DNA from: an uncultured Alphaproteobacteria bacterium
Lineage (GTDB): Bacteria > Pseudomonadota > Alphaproteobacteria > Bin95
Assembly (NCBI GenBank): GCA_913060845.1
Contig: CAJXVF010000168.1
Location: forward strand, 1 to 6,014
Direction: 5' to 3'
Length of the DNA stretch: 6,014 nt
In this document: in pieces, positions 1-6,014 of the stretch
Layout of the letters: every line of letters starts with the position of its first letter
Numbering within the stretch: position 1 is the stretch's first letter
Made by a program: the position numbers and the translations under genes
Notes under the pieces: generated by a model
Databases searched by the model: none
What the model was told of the DNA's origin: nothing
Seen by the model: the letters and a program-made list of their open reading frames with translations, nothing else

Positions 1-25
1 AGCGTCAGATGTGTATAAGAGACAG
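1..25 (+). other. Nextera Read 1 adapter remnant (technical sequence)
   Basis: Positions 7-25 read AGATGTGTATAAGAGACAG, the 19-bp Tn5 mosaic end used in Nextera libraries, and the preceding AGCGTC matches the 3' part of the Nextera Read 1 adapter as I know it. This is library sequence and not genome. Genomic sequence begins at about 26. Translating kdsB (minus strand) through it would append a false tail, ICLLYTSDA. Confidence 0.98.
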
Positions 26-315
26 ATGGAATAGGTGCCGTCGGGGTCGATTTCACTAAGCGCGGCCATGATCCGGTCTGAGCCTGAAGGCAGGTCTGGG
101 TCCGTCACAATTCCGATCGCACCGGCGGCAGTTGCAGCGTCGGCGACTTCTTGCTCGGCAGCGGCGACGGCGACAGGGCCAATGTCGGCCTCCAAGGCGC
201 GGTCGATGACGTGGGCGATCATTGGGCGACCATTAATGTCCGCCAAAGGTTTGCCAGGCAGGCGGGTCGCGGCCATGCGCGCTGGGATCAGGATGATGGG
301 TGTTTCATTCGCCAT
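26..315 (-). CDS. kdsB: 3-deoxy-manno-octulosonate cytidylyltransferase (CMP-KDO synthetase), N-terminal fragment
   Basis: This enzyme couples KDO to CTP to give CMP-KDO and pyrophosphate in the cytoplasm, the activation step before KDO is added to lipid A in LPS synthesis. The 96 complete codons present begin MANETPIILIPARMAATRLP. The nucleotide-binding signature IPARxxxTRLPGKPL lies at residues 10-24, followed by D26-I27-N28-G29, PMIAHV at 31-36, and TDPDLPSGSDR at 71-81, all typical of KdsB. The family is about 250 residues long, so roughly 60% is missing beyond the left adapter; the fragment stops just before the expected VNxQGD motif. The ATG at 315 is chosen because the family motif starts about 8 residues later and no in-frame start lies just upstream. 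A GAGAAGG ribosome-binding site at 330-336 is present, but its 14-nt spacing is long. The gene is divergent from the cytochrome c gene. The identification is firm. No stop or frameshift is seen in the part present. Confidence 0.95.
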
Positions 316-353
316 GGCCGATGCATGAACCTTCTCTCGTGCTAGGGCAATTG

Positions 354-387
354 CAATTTCGCTGGATCAGCTTGACCAGCGAAATTG
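354..387. repeat. Perfect 12-bp inverted repeat in the divergent intergenic region
   Basis: The arms are CAATTTCGCTGG (354-365) and CCAGCGAAATTG (376-387), fully complementary, with a 10-nt loop (366-375). No T-run follows on either strand, so it does not look like an intrinsic terminator. It lies between the proposed kdsB -10 box (399-404) and the kdsB start (315). It would therefore sit near the 5' end of the kdsB mRNA as a leader hairpin, or act as a protein-binding operator at the start of transcription. The symmetry is seen directly in the sequence; the role is inference. An 8-bp palindrome, GCAATTGC (347-354), abuts it. Confidence 0.85.
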
Positions 388-398
388 GCAAAATTGAA

Positions 399-426
399 AT
401 TATAGCGCGCCAGACAAACCGCCAAG
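399..426 (-). promoter_or_regulatory. Probable kdsB promoter
   Basis: Reading the minus strand, CTTGGC (421-426) is followed after 16 bp by a perfect TATAAT (399-404). This resembles the alphaproteobacterial housekeeping sigma pattern, CTTG-type -35 plus a -10 box. Transcription would start around 392, giving a leader of about 75 nt that contains the 12-bp hairpin. The -10 match is strong and the -35 is only partial. No experimental support is visible. Confidence 0.5.
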
Positions 427-521
427 GCGCCCACAGCGCTTTATCAGCAGCCCCCAAAACCACGCGACGGAAAGACGCAGAGTTTGCGCGGGCTCCGGGC
501 GCTATTATCCTGATTAAAGGG

Positions 522-549
522 ACTCCGCGTATACTATCCTATGCGGAGT
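522..549 (+). promoter_or_regulatory. Inverted repeat overlapping a TATACT box, possible operator/promoter of the cytochrome c gene
   Basis: ACTCCGCGTA (522-531) and TATGCGGAGT (540-549) are inverted copies matching at 9 of 10 positions, 7 of them in an unbroken outer block, with an 8-bp spacer. The left arm overlaps TATACT (530-535), a 5-of-6 match to a -10 box. I see no good -35 at the right distance; TTATCC at 505-510 is the nearest and is weak. A start near 542 would leave a leader of about 55 nt. The arrangement suits a repressor operator or an activator-dependent promoter. The symmetry is observed; the regulatory role is inference. Confidence 0.4.
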
Positions 550-595
550 GCGCTATATCGGGCGCAAATTCGGGCTTATTTAGGGGCTATCGACC

Positions 596-1168
596 ATGGA
601 TTCCATGAAGATCAATAAGATTCTTGCGGCGGTGTTGCTCGCGGGCGTCGTTGCGATGACAACCGGGTTTGTCACGCGTTTGATCCATCCTGCTTCGGGT
701 GGGGGACATCACGGTGCTGATCATGGCCCAGTCGATCCGCTCTATGCCTCATACATTAAGGATGATCACGGCGCTGACCATGGCGCTAAAGAGCCAGCTG
801 GCCCTGAGCCGATTGTCGGGATGCTGGCAAGCGCTGACCTTGAAGCCGGTAAGAAGATTTTCAAGAAATGCACGTCTTGCCATACCGCTGATAAAGGTGC
901 GCCAAATAAAGTTGGTCCGGCGCTTTTCGGTATTGTTGGCAATGATATCGCTAGTGTCGGCAGCTTCTCCTATTCAAGCCCAATGGCGGATCTGTCCGGC
1001 AATTGGAGCTATGCAGACCTGAACCAGTTCCTCTACAAGCCAAAAGCCTACGTCAAAGGCACCAAAATGGCGTTCCCAGGGCTGAAGCGGGCGAAGGATC
1101 GCGCTGCAGTCATCGCATATCTCCGTGCACAGGACGATACTCCGGAAGCGCTTCCAGCCGGCCAGTAA
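596..1168 (+). CDS. Membrane-anchored c-type cytochrome (monohaem, cytochrome c552/CycM-like)
   Basis: This is a 190-residue protein that probably carries electrons from the cytochrome bc1 complex to a terminal oxidase on the periplasmic face of the inner membrane. Residues about 8-25 form an uncleaved hydrophobic anchor after the start MDSMKINKI, which is characteristic of alphaproteobacterial membrane-bound class I cytochromes c. A linker at about 31-78 is rich in histidine (H31, H38, H39, H43, H58, H62). The haem-binding motif CTSCH is at 92-96, with GPAL at 107-110. M158 in KGTKMAF is the likely sixth haem ligand, and a C-terminal helix (DRAAVIAYLRAQ) follows. The ATG at 596 is preferred over that at 605 because AGGGG at 582-586 is spaced 9 nt from it and the MDS start is family-typical. 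The gene is divergent from kdsB and lies 20 bp upstream of hisN, so it is probably co-transcribed with it. The class is certain; the exact electron partners are inferred from relatives, so I give no symbol. Confidence 0.93.
   Translation: MDSMKINKILAAVLLAGVVAMTTGFVTRLIHPASGGGHHGADHGPVDPLYASYIKDDHGADHGAKEPAGPEPIVGMLASADLEAGKKIFKKCTSCHTADKGAPNKVGPALFGIVGNDIASVGSFSYSSPMADLSGNWSYADLNQFLYKPKAYVKGTKMAFPGLKRAKDRAAVIAYLRAQDDTPEALPAGQ
708..784 (+). repeat. Two imperfect 20-bp copies encoding HGADHG in the cytochrome linker
   Basis: Positions 708-727 and 765-784 match at 18 of 20 bases, 57 bp (19 codons) apart. Both differences are T/C changes at codon third positions, so both copies encode HGADHG (residues 39-44 and 58-63). 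A short in-frame duplication under selection for the protein sequence would explain this. The residues between and after the copies are only weakly alike (PVDP versus AKEP). Confidence 0.7.
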
Positions 1169-1188
1169 AGGCGGCTGCGACGTAAATT

Positions 1189-1977
1189 ATGGAGACTATG
1201 CAAATTCCGTCAGGCAGCGCTGACTTAGCGCAACGGCTGGCTGATGCTGCACGTTCCATACTGCAAAGCTACTACCGCAAGCCAATTCCAATTGACGCCA
1301 AGTCAGATGCATCTCCGGTAACCCAAGCGGACCGGGATGCAGAATCTGCGATGCGCGACATCCTAAAGCGCGCCGCACCTGACCATGGCATTGTTGGCGA
1401 GGAATTTGGCTCCGAAAATGCGGACGCTGAGTTCGTATGGGTGCTTGATCCGTTAGACGGCACGCGCGCTTTTATTTCTGGCAAACCGACATTCGGCACA
1501 TTGATTGGCCTCGCTCGCAAAGGTGTCCCGGTGCTCGGCGTCATCGATATGCCGATTTTGAATGAACGCTGGGTTGGCGGCCACGGCATGGCGACTGTAC
1601 TGAACGGCACACCTGCACGCACACGCGCCTGCGCCAGTTTAAGGCAGGCGCGCATCGGCACGACCAGCCCCGAAATCTTCTCTGACCCTGAACGCATCGA
1701 AGCGTTCAGCGGCCTGCGCCGACAAGTGCTCGACTGCAATTATGGCGGTGATTGCTATGGTTATGGTCTGCTGGCGTCTGGTTGGCTTGATATCGTGATG
1801 GAATCGACACTGCAGCCTTATGACTTCGCTGCGATTGCGCCAGTTATCGCTGGAGCTGGGGGCGTGATGACGGATTGGGCGGGCGAACAGCTCACACTTT
1901 CAAGTAATGGTGACGTCTTGGCATCTGGCGATCCGGGATTGCATGGCGCTGCTCTCGGCGCTATTACGAAATCGTAA
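1189..1977 (+). CDS. hisN: Histidinol-phosphatase, inositol monophosphatase-family (HisN type)
   Basis: This is a 262-residue enzyme, the usual length for the family, that hydrolyses L-histidinol phosphate to histidinol and phosphate in the cytoplasm, the penultimate step of histidine synthesis. The metal-dependent phosphatase core is intact: TQAD (45-48), G70-E71-E72, WVLDPLDGT (84-92) with metal ligands D87 and D90, and QPYDFAAIAPVIAGAGG (209-225) with ligand D212. The stretch DGTRAFISGKPTFGTLIGL after the catalytic Asp, and GGDCYGYGLLASGWLD (187-201), fit HisN-type enzymes; true inositol monophosphatases usually read DGTxNF. The start is uncertain: ATG at 1189 or the in-frame ATG at 1198, neither with a well-placed ribosome-binding site (AAAGG at 1168-1171 is about 17 nt from the first). 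It starts 20 bp after the cytochrome stop, consistent with one transcript. No other histidine genes are nearby. A broader sugar-phosphate phosphatase activity cannot be excluded. Confidence 0.9.
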   Translation: METMQIPSGSADLAQRLADAARSILQSYYRKPIPIDAKSDASPVTQADRDAESAMRDILKRAAPDHGIVGEEFGSENADAEFVWVLDPLDGTRAFISGKPTFGTLIGLARKGVPVLGVIDMPILNERWVGGHGMATVLNGTPARTRACASLRQARIGTTSPEIFSDPERIEAFSGLRRQVLDCNYGGDCYGYGLLASGWLDIVMESTLQPYDFAAIAPVIAGAGGVMTDWAGEQLTLSSNGDVLASGDPGLHGAALGAITKS

Positions 1978-2060
1978 TCCGCCAAAGGCTTGCATCGCGG
2001 CTTAAGCCTGCGCCATAAAGAATTCCAGCAATTGGCTTTTGGCCTGAAACGGGATTTGGT

Positions 2061-3959
2061 ATGGCAACGCGCTTCGCTGCTGCACTCTTCGGCCTAACGG
2101 CGCTCATGACCAGCGCTGCGGCGTTGGCGCAAGATGATGCGCCGAAGCCAGCACTTTCAGAAAAAGAACGTGTGTGTCTGGCGAAGCTAAAACCGGCAGA
2201 GGTCGTGAATGACCGTGTCGTGCGCTCCCACGCGATTGCGATGCACGGGAAGGCGAAATACGGTCCGGATTTCAAGCATTTCGATTATGTGAACCCTGAT
2301 GCGCCGGTGGGCGGCACTTTGCGGTTGGCGACCGAAGGATCATTCGACAGCTTCAATCCTTTCATCCCGAAAGGTGACGCCGCAAACCCTGGTGTGTTTG
2401 AAACGCTGCTGACCAGCAGTGAGGATGAAGCGTTTACAGAATACGGCCTGATCGCTGAATCGTTAGAATACCCCGAAGATCGGTCCTGGGTGATCTTCCA
2501 TCTCCGGCCTGAAGCACGCTGGCATGACGGCAAGCCAATCACGCCGGAAGATGTAATCTTCTCCTTGGAGACGCTTCGCAAGGAAGGCCAGCCGTTCTAT
2601 CGCTACTATTATGGCAGCGTGAAAACGGCAGAGAAAGTTGGCGAACGCTCCGTCAAATTCAGTTTTGGCGATGCGGCCAACTTAGAACTACCGCTGATTA
2701 TTGGGCAGCTGGCGATACTGCCCAAACATTGGTGGGAAGGCCGGGACTTCGCCAAGACCTTGCTTGATCCGCCACTCGGCTCTGGCCCCTACAAGGTCGG
2801 AAAATTTGAGCCTGGTCGGTTTATGGAACGGGTGCGGGTGGATGATTACTGGGGCAAGGACCTTCCTGTTAATCGCGGCAAAAACAATTTTGAGCGCATC
2901 CGCACCGACTATTACCGCGATAGGATCGCTATCCGGGAAGCAGTGAAAGCGGGTGCTGTTGATTTCTTTGCGGAAAATCAGGCAAAAGCCTGGGCGGTTG
3001 ATTGGGATACGCCTGCTGTCCGTGAAGAGCGGCTGATCAAAACGCTTGTGGAGCAACGTACGCCGCAGGGCATGCAGGCCTTCGTATTGAACACACGGCG
3101 CGCGCGCTTCCAGGACCCGCGCGTTCGGCAGGCAATTACGCTGGCGTTTGATTTTGAATGGACCAACCAGAACCTTTTCTACGGTCAGTACAAACGCACA
3201 GACAGCTTCTTTGCCAATTCTGAACTGGCGGCGACCGGAGCACCTGCGGGCGAGGAGTTCGCTATCCTCGAATGCTTGCGTAAACGCCTGCCGCGCACCG
3301 TATTCTGGCCGCCGGTTAAACCGCCTGAGACAGATGGAACTGGGTGGCCACGCGAGAACCTCAGGCAGTCCTTCGCGCTCTTGAAGGAGGCCGGGTATGA
3401 AGTTCGCGACCTCAAGCTCGTCAATATTGAGACGGGTGAGCCGTTCCGCTTTGAAATCCTACTGGTGAGCCCAGCATTCGAGCGGATTGTTCTGCCATTC
3501 AAGCGCAATCTGGCGCGGCTTGGCATTGATGTGCCTGTGCGGCTTGTGGATCAGTCACAATATATCAACCGACTTCGTCAATATGACTTCGACAGCGTCA
3601 TTTCGGGCTGGGGCCAATCTGAATCCCCTGGGAACGAGCAGCGCGATTATTGGGGCTCTGCGGCAGCGAATAGGCCCGGTGGACGCAATCTGATCGGCAT
3701 AGCGACGCCGGAAATTGATGCACTGATTGAGCTTCTGATCGAAGCGCCGGACCGGGACAGCCTCGTCGCCCGGACCCGTGCGTTAGACCGGGTGTTGCTG
3801 GCAGGCCATTGGGTCGTGCCGAATTGGCATATCGCGGCGCAGCGGATCGTGTATTGGGATATCTTCGGGCGACCAAAGAATTCGCCGTATAAAGGGGTCA
3901 GCATCATGACCTGGTGGCTGGACCCGGCAAAAGCCGGGGCGAAGAGGAATAAATCCTGA
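2061..3959 (+). CDS. yejA: Periplasmic oligopeptide-binding protein of an ABC importer (YejA-like, SBP family 5)
   Basis: This is a 632-residue periplasmic binding protein that captures oligopeptides for the YejBEF transporter. Related systems import microcin C in E. coli and murein peptides in Agrobacterium. A signal peptide is clear: R4, hydrophobic 5-22, and likely cleavage after ALA at 21-23 before QDD. The family 5 domain begins at about 68 with [23 protein letters not shown]. YejA-typical blocks include [10 protein letters not shown] (93-102), [21 protein letters not shown] (148-168), [11 protein letters not shown] (220-230), LGSGPYKV (239-246), [12 protein letters not shown] (262-273), [21 protein letters not shown] (338-358), AFDFEW (362-367), [12 protein letters not shown] (379-390) and [14 protein letters not shown] (518-531). 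The mature protein has only two cysteines, C39 and C405, a possible disulfide. GGGA at 2051-2054 sits 6 nt before the ATG. The gene lies 83 bp after hisN with no terminator between, and its stop overlaps the yejB start. The ligand is not readable from sequence. Confidence 0.93.
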   Translation: MATRFAAALFGLTALMTSAAALAQDDAPKPALSEKERVCLAKLKPAEVVNDRVVRSHAIAMHGKAKYGPDFKHFDYVNPDAPVGGTLRLATEGSFDSFNPFIPKGDAANPGVFETLLTSSEDEAFTEYGLIAESLEYPEDRSWVIFHLRPEARWHDGKPITPEDVIFSLETLRKEGQPFYRYYYGSVKTAEKVGERSVKFSFGDAANLELPLIIGQLAILPKHWWEGRDFAKTLLDPPLGSGPYKVGKFEPGRFMERVRVDDYWGKDLPVNRGKNNFERIRTDYYRDRIAIREAVKAGAVDFFAENQAKAWAVDWDTPAVREERLIKTLVEQRTPQGMQAFVLNTRRARFQDPRVRQAITLAFDFEWTNQNLFYGQYKRTDSFFANSELAATGAPAGEEFAILECLRKRLPRTVFWPPVKPPETDGTGWPRENLRQSFALLKEAGYEVRDLKLVNIETGEPFRFEILLVSPAFERIVLPFKRNLARLGIDVPVRLVDQSQYINRLRQYDFDSVISGWGQSESPGNEQRDYWGSAAANRPGGRNLIGIATPEIDALIELLIEAPDRDSLVARTRALDRVLLAGHWVVPNWHIAAQRIVYWDIFGRPKNSPYKGVSIMTWWLDPAKAGAKRNKS

Positions 3960-5077
3960 TGGCCGCCTATATTCTCCGTCGTTTGCTGCTGATTATCCCA
4001 ACTCTGCTTGGGATTATGACCATCAACTTCTTCATCGTTCAGGCCGCTCCTGGTGGGCCGGTAGAGCAGGTGATTGCAGAGTTGACTGGCACGGGTGCTG
4101 CCACCGAACGCATCACACGCTCCGGCGGTGATTTCGCTGGTGGGCAGGGCGGTGCGCAGAAGACGGACCAAGGAAGCGGTGGGGCTGGTGAATCCTCATA
4201 TCGTGGTGCCCAGGGACTTGATCCTGACTTCATCAAAGACCTGGAACAACGCTTCGGTTTCGATAAGCCGATGCATGAGCGCTATTTCGGCATGCTCTAC
4301 GATTTTGTCCGCTTCGATTTCGGCGAGAGCTTCTTTCGGTCCGAGCGCGTGGTGGATTTGGTGATCGATAAGCTGCCGGTGTCGATCTCTCTTGGCCTGT
4401 GGACCACACTGCTGGTCTACCTGATCTCCATCCCGCTTGGCATTGCCAAGGCGACACGGGACGGGGAGGCGTTTGATTTATGGACCAGCGCCGTTGTGAT
4501 CGTCGGCTATGCCATCCCTGGATTCCTGTTCGCAGTGTTGCTGCTGGTGGTGTTTGCAGGCGGGAGTTACTGGCAATGGTTCCCGTTGCGTGGGCTTACG
4601 TCTGAGAACTTTGACCAACTCAGTACCATTGGCCAGATCGCGGATTATTTCTGGCATTTGGCGCTCCCTGTTGCGGCGATGGTCATAGGCGGGTTTGCAG
4701 GGCTCACCATGCTGACCAAAAACTCCTTCATGGAGCAGATCAATCAGCAATATGTGCTGACAGCGCGCGCCAAGGGCATTTCAGAACGACGTGTGCTCTA
4801 TGGGCATGTGTTTCGGAACGCCATGCTGATCGTGATCGCGGGGTTCCCTGCAGCTTTCATCGGCATCCTGTTTACGGGCGCTCTGTTGGTGGAAGTGATC
4901 TTCTCGTTGGATGGCCTTGGCCTGCTTGGCTATGAAGCGGCGATCAAGCGGGATTATCCAATCATGTTTGCAAGCGTGTGGTTCTTCTCGCTGCTCGGCC
5001 TAGTCATGAGCCTGATCGGCGATTTGACATACATGTTCATCGACCCCCGTATTGATTTCGAGGCCCGCCGCGCATGA
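3959..5077 (+). CDS. yejB: Oligopeptide ABC transporter permease YejB
   Basis: This is a 372-residue inner-membrane permease, close to the roughly 364 of E. coli YejB, which pairs with YejE to form the peptide channel. It opens with [20 protein letters not shown], the typical first helix (7-29). Further membrane segments lie at about 142-163, 177-201, 233-255, 287-315 and 334-358. The periplasmic loop after helix 1 contains a Gly/Ser/Gln-rich stretch (about 54-80) and then [24 protein letters not shown]. The cytoplasmic EAA-type loop that contacts the ATPase is [24 protein letters not shown] (265-288), with the conserved Gly at 273. The protein ends [12 protein letters not shown], as expected for the family. 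Its ATG overlaps the yejA stop (TGATG), with AGAGGA at 3943-3948 as a good ribosome-binding site, and its stop overlaps the yejE start (ATGA). Translational coupling of the subunits is therefore likely. Confidence 0.95.
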   Translation: MAAYILRRLLLIIPTLLGIMTINFFIVQAAPGGPVEQVIAELTGTGAATERITRSGGDFAGGQGGAQKTDQGSGGAGESSYRGAQGLDPDFIKDLEQRFGFDKPMHERYFGMLYDFVRFDFGESFFRSERVVDLVIDKLPVSISLGLWTTLLVYLISIPLGIAKATRDGEAFDLWTSAVVIVGYAIPGFLFAVLLLVVFAGGSYWQWFPLRGLTSENFDQLSTIGQIADYFWHLALPVAAMVIGGFAGLTMLTKNSFMEQINQQYVLTARAKGISERRVLYGHVFRNAMLIVIAGFPAAFIGILFTGALLVEVIFSLDGLGLLGYEAAIKRDYPIMFASVWFFSLLGLVMSLIGDLTYMFIDPRIDFEARRA

Positions 5078-5965
5078 GCCTCTCTCCCATCAATCAACGG
5101 CGCGTTCAGCAGTTCAAAGCGAATAAGCGGGGCTATTGGTCCGCCATTATCTTCGCGATCCTGTTCATGTTGAGCATGTTCGCGGAGTTCATCGCCAACG
5201 ATAAGCCGTTCGTGGTGATGTATGACGGCGAAATCCATCTACCCGTGTTCAACGGATATCCCGAAACCGCGTTCGGTGGTGAATTCCAGACTGAGGCCGA
5301 TTACCGAGACCCATTCGTTGCGGAAAAGATCGCTGAGAAGGGCTGGATGCTCTGGCCGCTCATTCGTTATCACCACCGCACCGTTGCATGGGATTTGCCA
5401 TCGCCAGCGCCGACTGGCCCGGACTCCCAGCATATCCTTGGTACGGACGATCAGGCGCGAGATGTGGCCGCAAGGTTGATCTATGGCTTCCGTATTTCAG
5501 TGCTGTTCGGCTTCACGCTGGTGGTCGTATCCAGTGTGATCGGCGTGCTGGCAGGGCTGGTGCAGGGCTTCTACGGCGGCTGGCTTGATCTCATCATGCA
5601 GCGCTTCATCGAGATTTGGGGCGGGCTGCCGCAGCTCTATATTCTGATCATCCTGGCGAGCGTGGTGGAGCCGAATTTCTGGTGGCTGCTGGGCCTCCTG
5701 CTGTTGTTCAGTTGGACAGGACTCGTCGGCGTTGTGCGCGCGGAAACCTTGCGCGCCCGGAACCTAGATTTTGTGCGTGCGGCCCGGGCGCTTGGCGTCT
5801 CCAACCGCAAGATTATGGTCCGGCATGTGCTGCCCAACGCCATGGTCGCGACCATTACCTTCCTGCCCTTCATCCTGGCAGGCTCCGTCACGACGTTGAC
5901 GGCGCTGGACTTCATCGGCTTCGGTCTGCCACCCGGGTCGGCATCCCTTGGGGAGATGCTGCAGC
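5074..5965 (+). CDS. yejE: Oligopeptide ABC transporter permease YejE, C-terminus missing
   Basis: This is the second permease subunit of the Yej peptide importer, with 297 codons present. E. coli YejE has about 341 residues, so the last 40 or more, including the final membrane helix, lie beyond the right adapter. The protein has a cytoplasmic N-terminus ([17 protein letters not shown]), helix 1 at about 21-41, and a periplasmic domain at about 43-118 with the YejE-typical [17 protein letters not shown] (49-65) and [14 protein letters not shown] (118-131). Membrane segments follow at about 138-164, 185-198, 203-221 and 257-280. The ATPase-contacting loop is [26 protein letters not shown] (231-256), with Gly at 241. 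The ATG at 5074 overlaps the yejB stop, and GAGG at 5060-5063 is spaced 10 nt from it. Genuine sequence ends at SLGEMLQ. Reading on into the adapter gives a false tail [16 protein letters not shown] that should be removed. The ATPase gene yejF is the expected next gene. Confidence 0.95.
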
Positions 5966-6014
5966 CTGTCTCTTATACACATCTCCGAGCCCACGAGACC
6001 TCTCTACATCTCGT
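5966..6014 (-). other. Nextera i7/P7 adapter with index (technical sequence)
   Basis: Positions 5966-5984 are CTGTCTCTTATACACATCT, the reverse complement of the 19-bp Tn5 mosaic end. Then follow CCGAGCCCACGAGAC (5985-5999), which is the Read 2/i7 adapter, an 8-base index CTCTCTAC (6000-6007; from memory the Nextera N707 index), and ATCTCGT (6008-6014), the start of the P7 tail. None of this is genomic. Confidence 0.98.

Noticed and set aside
7..25. Tn5-like mosaic ends at both ends of the window, as if flanking a transposon
   Set aside because: They are attached to Illumina adapter and index sequence, so they come from library tagmentation and not from a mobile element.
288..326. Short minus-strand upstream frame (ATG at 326, stop at 288-290, 12 codons) overlapping the kdsB start
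   Set aside because: It sits only 3 nt after the GAGAAGG site and is probably chance; there is no regulatory peptide signature.
35..328. 97-codon plus-strand reading frame at the left edge
   Set aside because: It is antisense to kdsB, whose minus-strand translation shows clear family motifs.
521..525. GACTC, a GANTC site for CcrM-type methylation upstream of the cytochrome gene
   Set aside because: A 4-base-specific motif is expected by chance at this frequency, and no CtrA-like site accompanies it.
300..608. 102-codon plus-strand reading frame covering the divergent intergenic region
   Set aside because: It has no family resemblance or good ribosome-binding site, and it overlaps both the kdsB start and the cytochrome start along with the promoter-like elements.
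1272..1739. 155-codon minus-strand reading frame within hisN
   Set aside because: It is antisense to conserved hisN coding sequence including the catalytic motifs, with composition typical of a GC-rich shadow frame.
1986..2019. Possible terminator or promoter between hisN and yejA (AGGCTT/AAGCCT arms, palindrome GGCTTAAGCC at 1999-2008, TTGCAT-18-CATAAA)
   Set aside because: The stem is only 6 bp with no T-run, and the -35/-10 candidates match poorly, so neither call can be supported.
3647..4171. 174-codon minus-strand reading frame across the yejA/yejB junction
   Set aside because: It is antisense to two well-supported genes, has no recognisable family signature and no convincing ribosome-binding site.
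5764..5994. Minus-strand reading frame starting [10 protein letters not shown]
   Set aside because: Its N-terminus is translated adapter (Tn5 mosaic end), and the rest is antisense to yejE.

Overview
The window is about 5.94 kb of bacterial chromosomal DNA (26-5965) bounded on both sides by Illumina Nextera adapter sequence (1-25 and 5966-6014), so both ends are technical breaks and not biological ones. The gene content, protein signatures and moderately high GC point to an alphaproteobacterium. The evidence is a membrane-anchored cytochrome c whose N-terminus starts MDSxxxNKI, a divergent kdsB (Gram-negative LPS synthesis), a HisN-type histidinol phosphatase, and YejA/YejB/YejE proteins with the alphaproteobacterial form of YejB that carries a Gly-rich insert. 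I cannot name the order or genus from sequence alone.

Layout: on the minus strand at the left edge is the N-terminal third of kdsB (CMP-KDO synthetase), cut by the adapter. A 280-bp divergent intergenic region (316-595) follows. It holds a perfect 12-bp inverted repeat, a likely kdsB promoter with a TATAAT -10, and a second, imperfect inverted repeat that overlaps a TATACT box upstream of the plus-strand genes. All remaining genes are on the plus strand and closely spaced: a membrane-anchored monohaem cytochrome c with a histidine-rich linker (596-1168), hisN (1189-1977, 20-bp gap), and after an 83-bp gap the yejA-yejB-yejE transporter genes (2061-5965). yejA/yejB overlap by 1 bp (TGATG) and yejB/yejE by 4 bp (ATGA). 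yejE loses its C-terminus at the right adapter, and the ATPase gene yejF would be expected just beyond it.

Functions: KdsB activates KDO for lipopolysaccharide. The cytochrome probably shuttles electrons from the bc1 complex to a terminal oxidase at the inner membrane. HisN performs the penultimate step of histidine synthesis. YejABE, with the missing YejF, forms an ABC importer of oligopeptides; relatives take up microcin C or murein peptides. This is mostly an ordinary housekeeping region and I found no convincing new biological system. The points most worth checking are the two inverted repeats in the divergent promoter region, the duplicated HGADHG motif in the cytochrome linker, and the adapter contamination, which would add false residues to both edge proteins.
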